DNA of 64,000 nt from Ailanthus altissimus (taxonomy: Eukaryota > Streptophyta > Magnoliopsida > Sapindales > Simaroubaceae), in contig OX327695.1 in assembly GCA_946807835.1 (NCBI GenBank), positions 30,114,501 to 30,178,500 on the forward strand. Direction: 5' to 3'. Made by a program: the position numbers and the translations under genes. The notes beneath the pieces were generated by a model that had not been told where the DNA came from, did no database searches, and saw only the letters and a list, made by a program, of their open reading frames with translations. The stretch's first letter is position 1; each line of letters starts with the position of its first letter. Below are positions 41,714 to 52,500 of this stretch, in pieces.

Positions 41714-42171
41714 TAGGGGTGGGCAAATCCGGTTCGGTTCGGTTTTTAGTGTGAACCGAAAATCGAACTAAGCCGGTCGGTTTTTGAAAAATAAAATCGA
41801 AAATTGAACTGAAAAATTAAAAATCGAACCGAACTGATCGATTTTTGGTTTTTCGGTTCGGTTTGGGTAAAATAAATTTAATTTAGGCTTATTTTTTGTT
41901 CGGTTCGGTTCGGTTTGGGTCGGTTCGGTTCGGTTTTTCAATTTTTTAATTTTTTTTAATTTTTTTTTAATTTTTTAATTTTTTTTTAAATTCGATTTTT
42001 TCGGTTCGGTTCTCGGTTCGGCCTTCCGAACCGAGAACCGAACCGAATTTTTCGATTTTTAAAATAAAAAACCGAAAACTGAACCGACCAAGAGAAAAAC
42101 CGAACCGAACCGACCAATTCGGTTCGATTTTTCGAGTCCGGTTCGGTTTTTCAATTTTTTGCCCACCCCTA
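41714..42171. mobile_element. 458-bp hAT-type MITE with 8-bp target duplication
   Basis: Terminal inverted repeats TAGGGGTGGGCAAA are perfect over 14 bp at both ends. The element is flanked by the perfect 8-bp direct repeat GCTTTAAT (41706-41713 and 42172-42179), the duplication size of hAT transposons. The interior is filled with cggttcggtt words on both strands and holds no coding capacity. Such GGGTGGGCAA-ended elements are widespread non-autonomous hAT relatives in plants. Confidence 0.9.
42000..42047. repeat. Perfect 22-bp hairpin with 4-base loop inside the MITE
   Basis: Arms 42000-42021 and 42026-42047 are exact reverse complements separated by CCTT. The stem is GC-rich and sits between A/T-rich tracts. 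Confidence 0.9.
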
Positions 42172-42347
42172 GCTTTAATAGTTGGCTGTGAAGTATTGCA
42201 GTAATAGGTCGAGATGCGGTAGCACACGCGAAGTTTGTTTTCATTATGGTGAGAAGCCAGCAAATTTAGGCGATAATAATTACAAAAAGAGATGGCTGGA
42301 GTTTTCGGAGTCAGATGGAGGTTTTGGTTTCTCGGATTTACAATGAT

Positions 42348-42692
42348 TAGAAGTGGGTGCCGATTCAATTAATTAACAAACCGAATCAAATTTTTTGATT
42401 CGGTGTAAATTTCAATTTAGGATTCGCTTTAGTTTTGTTAGACTTAATCGATTTGGTTTTAGTTTAGTTTCGATTTCGATTCAGTTGAATACGAATGATA
42501 CATTTAAAAGTATTTAGTTTCATTGGAAGAGGTTCAAATAAAATAAAATATAAAAAATAACAAAAAAAATTAAAATTAAACCGAATCAAATTAATTTAGT
42601 TCAATTCAATTTAAGTACACTTAAATTGATCGATTTTAATTTCAATTCAATTCGAATTAAAATTGAATCGAAAGCAGTTCTGCCCACCTCTA
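42348..42692. mobile_element. 345-bp second hAT-type MITE, diverged relative of the first
   Basis: Ends TAGAAGTGGGTGC and (reverse) TAGAGGTGGGCAG, like the first MITE's termini with mutations. The flanks are ACAATGAT (42340-42347) and ACAATAAT (42693-42700), a 7-of-8 match at the hAT duplication length. The interior is made of 'aaccgaatcaaatt'-type words on both strands with no coding capacity. Confidence 0.72.
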
Positions 42693-42874
42693 ACAATAAT
42701 TACCAATAGTAAGCAAATGGATGGTTGCACTAACATTAGTAATGATGACAATTTGGACACTGGAGAAAGGGAAAAGAAAGACATAATTTTTACCTATAAT
42801 CTAAACTTTGACAAATAATTTAGCACTGATACTACATTTAAAAAAAAGAAAACCTAGAAATGAAGCTACGATAT

Positions 42875-43080
42875 TAAATTATAAAAATTAAAATCTCTTT
42901 GTTTTTTACTCCGAATGATAATTATAAAAGGTAACGTCTTATATAGACGTTAAATTTTCTAACCTATATGGAAATGATAAAATATAAAACTATGATTATA
43001 ATATGAAGATTAACGTAAAAGAAAATTCTAATTCAACATCAATTAAAAAAAAAAAAACTTTAGTAGTACTAATGTTAACA
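42875..43080 (-). repeat. Right (5') LTR of the small Copia-like element
   Basis: Ends AATGTTAACA (TG...CA on the minus strand) and is preceded by the degenerate primer-binding site. It aligns with 40418-40612. Confidence 0.55.
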
Positions 43081-45343
43081 ATTGCAATAGCAAACTAGAT
43101 ACATTATGGGCTATCAAATATGAAAGTATGTATAAAATATTAATCAATGAAAATTATCCTTGCAAATATTTGAAAGCTCTTGATAAATGAAGTTTTTCAG
43201 GGCGAAAGAATAAACAAAGCAAAAGGATTTTGTAATTTCCGTTTGGTTCTTGAAGTAAAACTTATAGTATCTGTATCTCTTTCACAAATCACAGCTGCAT
43301 ACCCCTAACTAAATTATATATGAAATTCTCATTTACATTAAGTTCATTCATTTTTTTTATTTATAATTTTTTTTTAAATTTAAATGGAAATAAAAAATAT
43401 TTTATTAAATATTTTATTTTATTTTCCATTTTTTTATTCAAATTTAAACGACTGTAGATACAAAATACATTTACAATCAATTAAATTATGCTAGAGGTTA
43501 TAATTATGTACAGTAAAAAATTATATCTGGATCCAAGTGAGAGCAATAACGTAATTTTATACCTATATTTTGCATGCCTATGATTTAACCGGTAGCTGCA
43601 AGAATGATACATGTGATTTGACGTAATTTTATATATTGAAATTCTTTCATCTCCTTTACATAAAATATATAAAAAGATTATACTTACTAAGCATTATAAT
43701 TAACATTATTTTCTTATTATAAAGTTTCTTGTGCAGCAAAATAGGAGGTCAATCACTTTCTATTAAAAATTTTAATTTTAAATAATTGCATGAAACCTTT
43801 AAAATTTTATTTTGTTAAAATTTGATAATTTAAAGTCCTATTTAAAAGTAATTTTGAGTCGAAAATTAATAAAGAAACAATATAAGATTGAGAATGTAAT
43901 AAATTAGCAAAATAAAATGAGCGACATAGAAAGTCGAAAACAATGAGAGGTTTGAAACATGCAAAGGACGCATGTCCAGGTATTGAGGCCGCAGCGCCAA
44001 GCTCGGCAGAAGCTAGGTGCCGCAACACTGAGTTTTAGAGTTTTTCTATTTTAAATACAATTTGATTTTGTTTGAGTTAATTTTAAATTCTTTCATATGT
44101 GAATTCTTATTTCAATTTGATATATAATTTTTAGAGATATTTTAAATTTACCATTAGGGTGGTATGCATCAACAACATTAAAGAAATATTGAGAGAGAAT
44201 AAAAAATTTAAAAAGTGCTTTAATTACTAAATGTATAAGAAAGTGTTAGTATATATTTTTGGTGAGGTTGTCTATTAAGGTATTTTTTGTAATTTTTGGA
44301 GTAAATTTTGTGATCATTAAGTGGTTTATTGATAATTATTAAATAATAAAAGAAGATAAAATCTCGTAATTTGTCGAATCATGGATATTCTTTTGAATTA
44401 TATATTATTGGTTGTTTTCTCTATTATTTTGTTATGATTTTTTTATTTTTAAATACTTATAAATAAAAATTTTTGTACACGTAAAAAAATCTCCAACAGA
44501 TTTTATATTCAAACATAAATGAATTGGTTCACTTATTCGTCGAAATTGAAACCTCTCTACCATTAATTTCTATTTTTGAAGTGTGTTACCTTACTCTCAC
44601 GATGTTGTCATAGCTAAATAATGATACTTATGTTATTACTAAGCATTTTTTTTTTCTTTCAGTAAAACTTTTAATGGGAATTTTATTTTGATGCCAATAC
44701 AGTAGGACCCAAAGAGAAATTATATTGAATATATTACAGAGGTCATGTATCATACGCTGCTAAAAAGAGGCTTTGCTACACAAACTCATCTCACTTTGAT
44801 CACTAGATTCACCATTAGAGATTAGCTGAACTGTTTAATAGAAAAGCAGGCATGCAATGCAATCGAGGCTGTGGCTGTTACAACCAAGTAACAGAATGCT
44901 ATTCACATTAATGTCTCATTTGGTGCATTATAACTAAACCACAGTAGCATATCAATGTTAGAAGTATTGTACAGATAATTTACGTGCAAATTTATCCACC
45001 AAAACCAACTATGTGTGTCAAGCAGCAGACTTTCAAGCAAGGGATTTCGACATCAGCACGACGTATCCAATGCATCAGCTCAGACAAAAAAATATCACCA
45101 AACTTCTGCATAGATCAACTATATGAGACTACAGCTAGCCAGACCTCTTGCTTACGAGGAAAACCAGGCAGCAAAATTGATTTCTATTATTTCTTCTGAA
45201 CTAGAGATTTGGTAAGCTGAGTTCTTAGAGCTTAGTGAAGTTGAAGCACAAACTCTGCATATTCTAATAGGTGTCCGATAAACACTTACTTAGAGAGACT
45301 AGCCGTTAAAGATAGTCGATAGCATATGGACCAACAAATTTCA
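43081..45343. other. Non-coding spacer with one GC-rich block
   Basis: AT-rich throughout except 43975-44035, which reads 'ggccgcagcgcc...ggtgccgcaacac' and is followed by a TATA-like 'tattttaaatac' near 44048. This is the same arrangement as in the LTRs described elsewhere, so a worn LTR is likely here, though its borders are not visible. The last about 100-300 bp would include the 3' untranslated region of the bHLH gene. Confidence 0.45.
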
Positions 45344-47059
45344 TTATTTAGATTTTGAGATATCACCCACACTGTTAGAGGAGCTATCCTGATGAACTTG
45401 AGATGAAGAAAACCTGCTTGAAGAACTCCCATCGATAACAATTCTTTCCTTCTGCTGTGTTTGCTTTTCTTTCTTTTCTCCAGACAACTTGTCCTGCATA
45501 AAACCATTCAGTTGTGATTCTTTCTACATTTGCCAAGCGTTTCCACAAGGGTTATACTAGAACCCAAAAGTTACCTGTTCTTTTGATGACCCGGGCATCT
45601 TAAGTTCAAGGTCTGTTGCTACATCATTAGAATCACCAGATCTTTCCACATTGTTGCCAGTTTGATGATCCATTGATTTGTTTCTTGAATCTTGATTGCT
45701 TGATATATGGGAAGAGGATGCACATTGCGTAGGAAGCTGCTCAACTGAAGAATTTGTTGGAGTTGAATATTGAATAAAAGTTGAACAGGGGTTTGGAGTG
45801 ACACGGGGATTCTGATTTCCAAAGAAAGGAAATGGCTGGAAAGGTGGGTGCATTGGAATTGGGCGTGGTGGGACAGGAACAGGAACTGCATATGAATAAG
45901 GTGGTGCCATGACAACTGAAGGATCGAAGCCAGCCCATGGGAACATAATCCTTAGTCTTTGCTGATTCTGAGCAGTTAAATTATCAATATCAGATCTTAA
46001 AGATGCCTTTTCTTCTCTGAGCTCATTTTTCTCCTGGATTAACTGTTTTTAAATAAAAGGACAACTATTAATTATACAAGGAATCAAATAGGCATAACCT
46101 TGAGGTAAAACATGAAGGGAACGTTACCTCCTGAGATTCTTCAGTGAGCGCTGCACACTCAGCCCTTAGTCTGTTAACTTCAGCTGTTAAATCCTTCAGC
46201 ACTTGGATTGTGTCAGTAAGAACAGTTGCCTTGTCATTCTTAGGCCTATCCGGGTCTAAACTTGGAACACAAGATAATAACAATTCAGAAATTGTAGACT
46301 TCCACATAACAGTAAGCACCTATTTATAGGTAAGATGGCACATTACAATTAAATAATGACAATGTTCAAGCTTCCATGTGAACCTTGTGATTCACTTAAT
46401 GCAACCGGAAAGTACTGATGGAAGGGCTCATCATATTTGAGCTAATACAATATCTCTCAATCTAGAAATTAACATAATAAGAAAATTCAAGCCACCTACC
46501 TGAGAACTAGAATGTTTGCCAACATAATACGTAATTCAAGCATTGCAAGAGCAAAAATTTTCCATAAGACCTGACTACTTTGCATAGAGCAGAAAAATTC
46601 TCTCTTTTATAACTGCCCTAAGGAATTATTCGGCGGTTTAACTCAAATCCTTTATTCAGGTGTAAAACAAAAACAAACTGCACTGAAATTAAGTTCTTGA
46701 ATGTAAAAAACCAAAATACAAAAGGAAAAAGTGTGTTAGTAAACTGTCATGTACCTAGAGTGTTACCCAACTCCAAAAACTGTTCGTTCAATCGATCCCT
46801 TCTCAGTTTTTCACGATCTGCCTTCTGAACTTTCCTAGCTGCAATTGAATCTTTTGCTTCCATCTCCTGCTTCTGTCTGTCAAAATCATTTTGCGAGAAA
46901 TTTGAGACAAAACGAAGCAAATTAAATCAACCATTCCAATCAGATAAATTATACAAACCTTGAATCCGTGTTATCTGAAGTTGAAGGGCCTACATCTGGA
47001 GCAGCTACTACAGACTCAGACGTTTCATTGCTTGTATTCGGAACACTGAATTGATCCAT
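45344..47059 (-). CDS. BHLH121: bHLH transcription factor, bHLH121/URI type (iron-deficiency regulator)
   Basis: Five exons on the minus strand: 47059-46959, 46876-46755, 46255-46128, 46042-45575, 45493-45344; 322 residues, every intron GT-AG and all joins in frame. A Ser/Thr-rich N-terminus leads to the basic region 'ARKVQKADREKLRRDRLN' (residues 47-64, with E56 and R60 placed as in E-box binders). The helix-loop-helix runs to about residue 98 with 'PDRPKNDKATVLTDTIQVLK', then a coiled-coil 'EVNRLRAECAALTEESQE...QEKNELREEK'. The C-terminal half has the URI-like proline-rich run 'VMAPPYSYAVPVPVPPRPIP', 'FFGNQNPR' and 'DVATDLELKMPGSS'. Arabidopsis bHLH121 heterodimerises with clade IVc bHLH factors in the nucleus to switch on iron-uptake regulators; that role is inferred by family. 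The start was chosen at MDQFS because the open frame further up lacks an ATG. Confidence 0.93.
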
Positions 47060-47278
47060 ACTCTGAATTTTATCCAAAAAAAAAAAAGACGAGTATTTCT
47101 TGTAAATTAGAGGAGGAAACATGAGAAATGGCAACCAACGAGGACACAGACTTGTGCATTCCACGAGCCACCCACCATTTTCATGGATATTAATTATAAA
47201 AGTCGCTTTCCACTATTATCGCTGCTGACTCAGCCATTAAACGTTCCGTGGACGACGGCACGCTCAGTTGAGTTTCCG

Positions 47279-47284
47279 CACGTG
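47279..47284. promoter_or_regulatory. G-box CACGTG upstream of the bHLH gene
   Basis: A palindromic CACGTG lies 220 bp upstream of the bHLH start codon, in the only GC-rich part of the upstream region. bHLH and bZIP factors bind this motif. Use as a real control site is inference. Confidence 0.4.
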
Positions 47285-49500
47285 TCACGCATCACCCGGA
47301 GGAACCTAAACCCCCAGGGCAACTTCGTCCTTTTCTTAGTTTTATTAGGGTTGATAACGTCTGAGTCCCTCATTTTATTATAGTTTCCGAAATATAAATA
47401 TAGTTTGTCTATTTTGTCAAATAGATCCGAAATCCTTATTTAGACGACAAGATTACTCATAAAAAAAGTAAATTTATTTCGATTTTGGATCTAATAAGAA
47501 ACTTAACAATAAGTAGGGTTAGTAAAATCTAGATCCAGGTTTGGTTTTTACTCAATTCAAACTTGGATTCGAATTCTTTTTGGCATTTCAAAATTTGGGT
47601 TGCATCAATTTTTTTTTGGATGTGGACTAGGTCCCAATTTAAAATCGAGGCGGGTCTTGATGCCTCAAAATCCAAATTTTATCTCGAGTTTTTTTTTTTT
47701 TCAAATTTTCAATATCAATTTATTATTAATGCTAAGTTCCATGAAAAAAAGGTCTAGTGCAAAGAATAGGAAAACAAATAAGGAATTAATGAACTCAAAA
47801 CTTATTCTATTTGATAAAATCTCAGAAACAAATATAAAAATAATACTTGAGAACCAAAATTTTCATGCAACATTAACACTAGCTCAAACCTAGATACAAC
47901 TGACCTGCACCACATCTTCAATCTATTTTTTTTCCCTTCAAAAAAATTGTATCCCAACAATTCCCTTATTTCATGTAATAATTAGAACCAAACTTCATCA
48001 CCAAATACCAAATAAAATCAAACCCATAATCGGCAGCTCTAGAAATTTCCCAACCCTGTGTTCTACCAAAATCAGGCTCTAATTCTTCAAGACTCGACCT
48101 GATTCCGTTCCCATGAAACCCACCCAGACCCAGAAAATTCTGGCCTTGGACTTGCGTGCTCAAAAAATTATTCACCAAAATCGTGTGGGCTGAAGTAATT
48201 GATTCTGTAATTGAATGAGTTTGCAGTTTGCTTGTAGTAAAAGTCTTGAGGAGGCGTGGACTATTAAGACTCGGTTCGTAAAAACTTTCATCCCTGGCAA
48301 CTTTGCATCTGTTCGAAAATTTTGTCACCAACCAAAGAGTTAAGAGGGCAGAGGAGAGGTAGTATTTGAACAAGAACAAACTTGAAAGAGTGAGAAAGAG
48401 TAGAAAAGAATTCAAGGATGGAGCTAGAGATGAATTAAAATGATCTTGGTGTAACCAAGATAGCCAACAATGCCATCAGTTTAAGGAAAAACCGGGTTCT
48501 AAGCAGGGTTTTGTCGGATCTAGAAAAGTCTGAACTCCTTCCGAACCCCAAAAAAATAAAAATAACTGGAATTTGATTTTTTAGATTTGAATTTTTTCAA
48601 ATTTTTTTGAGTTTTTTTGGATTCAAGTCTGAGTCCTATTTTTTTCCACCTTAACACTAAGAGATACCCTTATAATTCAATAAGATTTACGTACTGATAT
48701 GATGTAAATGGATAAATTATACTCATAGAGAACTTGTAAACAATTTAGGCATCCGAGGTTGTACCCTATGTCAAGAAGGGAAGTTTTTGTAAATGACTCT
48801 AAATTTTATAATTTATATTTTTTTATTATATTATAATTTTTTAATCTTTTATAATTAAAAACTCAAAAATTGAATACTTTTAACCATGAATTATATTTTC
48901 TCAATATTAGCAAAATTGACTCTAAAGGAAAAAATACTCAAGTCTTCCAAAATATTTCTCTTCCAAGATCCAATCAAATAGATGAGAAAATCTTAACAAA
49001 TTGACTTTAAACATTTGATAAGTTATTCAAATTAAAGATAAATTATGAATTATGTGTAAAAAATGAAATATTTCTACAATATTTATGTTTAAAATGAGCA
49101 CATTAGTTTAAAAAAAAAAGAGTGAAAATAATACAAAATTACGTAAAATTGGTGCAAAAGAGTAAAAAAAATTAATGTGGTGTGAAGATGGGGGAGGTGG
49201 TTGATGCGGCGACGCTTAGTGTGCACCAAGCGCCTACACTAAGCACCTGCTCATGCACTTTTTAAGTTGTTTTTTTCCGTTTTTTTTTTTTAAAATTCAT
49301 TCTAATCAAATTTTTGACATTTTATCTTTTTTTATATGTATCATAGGGCTTGTTTTAACCATTATATACTTTGGAGGAATGTACGAGAGTTTCATTAATG
49401 GTGTTGAAAGATATATTAGATTTCAAAATACTGGTATTTCGGTTTAGAAAAATATAATATGCAAAGCACTAATAAGGAAAGTTTGTCGTATAATTGGAGT
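47285..49500. other. Non-coding spacer with repeat-like segments
   Basis: No gene recognised. Two stretches (about 47515-47700 and 48490-48660) carry mirrored 'ttggattcaaa / tttgagttt' wording, as in the MITEs, but no TIR pair with a convincing duplication was found. A GC-rich block (49200-49255, 'gcggcgacgcttagtg...caagcgcc') lies upstream of a TATA-like 'attatatac' near 49362. Confidence 0.4.
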
Positions 49501-49509
49501 TAATTAAGA

Positions 49510-52500
49510 GCAGTATAAAGTGACTCTCAGAATTTATGTTCTTTCAAATATGATGAAGTTGAGATCAATTACACTTGAAAATAATGACGATGTGGTCTTT
49601 TAGTTGGGCCTCTGTAAAAAAATTTGACACTTCTATGTGTAACCATAGATGTTCGAGTTCCCACATGTGAACTTAATGCAGAGGCACTGATCGAGCAGAA
49701 ACATGTCTACCTCAATTTATGTCTGCCAACGGTAGCAACTAAGTTAGTAGCATAGCCCTAACAATTCCAGCATTTGTGTTTTTAATAAGCCCTCTAAATA
49801 ATTATTATTTTTCTTCTCCAACTTATACATAATATGATAGTCAGATATATGGAGATGATAGTAATAATAATGGTAATGATGTTGGAAATGATGTTAGTAA
49901 TGATGATGGTTATGAGAATGGTGATTATGGAATGGAAGCCGATAGATTGAATGACATATCAGAAGGCGAATCATGTTATGTTTCTAATACTTCTTTTCTT
50001 GGGTTGCATAATGTGTATGATTCGCATGCAAGAGAAGATAGGATTCAAGTAGAAAACTCATTTCAGTTCATGCCTCCGATACCATTATCAAACTTGAACA
50101 TATCAGATAATATATTGTGTACTAGAATATAAGAGGTGTTTGTGAAAAAGTTTTATAATAGTAAAGATGAAATTTATAAGGCTATAAGTATATTAACACT
50201 TAAGGGTAATTAGATTTTCAAAGTTTATAAGTTCACCAAAGATCATTTTAAGGCTAAATACAATGATGAGAGATTTAAATAGAGATTACGTGTAGTGTCG
50301 ATGGAAGCGTTATAGTTCTTCATTGTGAGGAGAGTAGATACAAAGCATACTTGTATTTTGAACTGATTGCAGGAAGGTCACGGACAAGCCAAGAGTCATA
50401 TTATTAGTAACGTAATTAAAAATAAGTTTGCATCATTCAATAAAAATTATAAACTAAAGTAAATTCAAGTAGACATGCGTGAAGAATTTGGTGTTGAGTT
50501 AATGTATTCTACAGCTTATCGAGCTAAAGAGCATGCATTAAGGTTGATAAAAAGTGCTCTAAAAGATTTGTCTAGATTGCTTCTTACATACAACTATGTG
50601 TTGGAACAACAGAACTTGGATAATGGTTACTCAATTAGAAATTAACGGCGATAATCACTTTAAGTATTTCTTTATAGTGTTGGGACCCTACATTAGAAGT
50701 TTTCAGCCATCTATTCGGCCGATGATTGTAGTTGATAATTGTTTTTTGAAATGTGCCATTCTTTGTACAATATTTGTGGTGGTATGAAAAAATAAGAATA
50801 AAATCAAATATTTTGATTAGTATGGAGAATTATTGACTAAAAAAATGATATTTCTTGGACTTGGTTTATAGTTAAATTACGAGGAGTAATTGATGACCAT
50901 CAGGATCTAATTTTTGTATCCGATTGACACGTCAGTATTAAGAAGGTTATTCAAAGTTTATTTTCTAATGTCTATCATGAGTTTTGCATATATCATTTAA
51001 AGGAAAATTTAATGACAAAATATAAGTTACCAATAAAAATAAAGAAAAATGGGGATACTTAGTTACTTATTTTTTTGCTACTAAGACATATCGCCTTTTT
51101 TACTTTCAACACTAAATGAACAAGATGTAGGAGATGAGACCTGATGCAACTAAGTATTTGAAGAAGGATGTTGGTATAAGAAAATGGGCTCGATTAGTTG
51201 GTGCCTTCAATACCACCATTAAATTTGAACATATCGGAGTCTCGTGTATTGAAATTGGAGATGTGTTTGTGGAAAAGTTGTATATTAGCAAAGAAGAAAT
51301 TCATAAAACTATAAGCATACTAGCATTTAAGGGCAATTAGAGCTTCATAGTTCATAAGTCCATCAAAGATCGTTTTGAGACTAAATGTGATGATGAAAGA
51401 TGTAAGTAGAGATTACGTACAGTGTCAATGGAAGCGCAATAGTTCTCTACTTTGAAGAGAGTAAATGCAGAGCACACTTGTATTTTAGACCGATTATGAG
51501 ATAGTTATAGCAAGTCAAGAGTCATATTATTAGTAAAGTAATTAAAAATAAGTTTGCATCAGTTAGTAGAAATTATAAACCGATGAAAATTCAAACAAAT
51601 ATGCGTGAAAGAATTTGGTGTTAAGTTAATGTATTCTACAGCTTATTGAGCTAAGGAGCATGCATTGAAGTTGATAAAAAAGTGCTCCAGAGGATTCGTT
51701 CAGATTGAGTTTTGCATATAGTTATGTGTTGGAACAATAAAACTTGAGTACGATTACTCATTTGAAAATTGACAGAATCACTTTAAATATTTTTTTTATG
51801 ACGTTAGAACTTTATATAAGAGGTTTTCAGTCATCCATCCAACCAGTGATTGCAGTTAATGGAGCATTTTTGAATGGTGTCTATCTTAGTATAATGTTTG
51901 AGGCAGTATCTAAAGATGGAAACTGATGCTATATTTTATATTTTAAAATTGAGTGCAAGTATACACTATCATATGCAAGTAATAAAGGGACAAAAAAGTT
52001 GGATGTCGAACCCATAGGGATAATTTATTCTTTTTAACCAAGTACTAAAATTATATCTTTCTAGTAATTATTCAGATAAATAAAAAAATATAAGAATGAA
52101 TGTAGAAAATATAAAAGCAATGACACAATGTAAAGAGATTTAGAAGATAGCAATATAGAGAAAACCTAGGGTTAATATTATCCCTCAATATGCTTTTTAA
52201 TAATTAATCTTCTAATATTTAACTCTCTTAGTCTTTATTATTGATTAAGACACTAATGTATTCACAACCCTCTTTCAAGGTCATGCAAGTATACCTTAAT
52301 TTACTAAATACATATATTCCTATGTTACTTGTAATAAATTAAAATTAAGTCTTATTAATCATATATGCCAATTAGGTATATTCTTATCTTAATTTGAAAT
52401 TTACATATGCAATATTGAATGTTACTCTACAATCATGCATCAAGTTACCTAAGTCTAAATATAATGATTCATCTTTCGAGTTTATAAAAAATATTACTAA

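Larger units (their letters stand above)
40418..43080 (-). mobile_element. Small, non-coding LTR element (Copia-like), minus orientation
   Basis: Two direct repeats of about 195-205 bp (40418-40612 and about 42875-43080) share the order 'taatgataattataaa', 'tattata.ga.gttaaatttt', 'aaaactatgattataatatga' and 'tagtagtactaa'. Inside the left one is a polypurine tract (minus: ttgagagggagt, 40612-40625); inside the right one is a primer-binding-like site (minus: TATCGTAGCTTC, about 42862-42874). The interior has no recognisable gag or pol, only a leader-like minirepeat stretch (41160-41460) and two later hAT MITEs. No certain target duplication was found. Likely a deleted or non-autonomous Copia relic. 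Confidence 0.6.

Noticed and set aside
41967..42368. 133-codon minus-strand open frame
   Set aside because: It consists mostly of the translated cggttcggtt repeats of the MITE and runs out of the element into flanking DNA.
43800..44500. Possible solo LTR around the GC-rich block at 43975
   Set aside because: Promoter-like order is present but no TG/CA ends or duplication were found, so it was left as spacer.
47515..48660. Possible further MITE or foldback element
   Set aside because: Similar wording occurs at both ends, but no matching terminal inverted repeats or target duplication could be confirmed.
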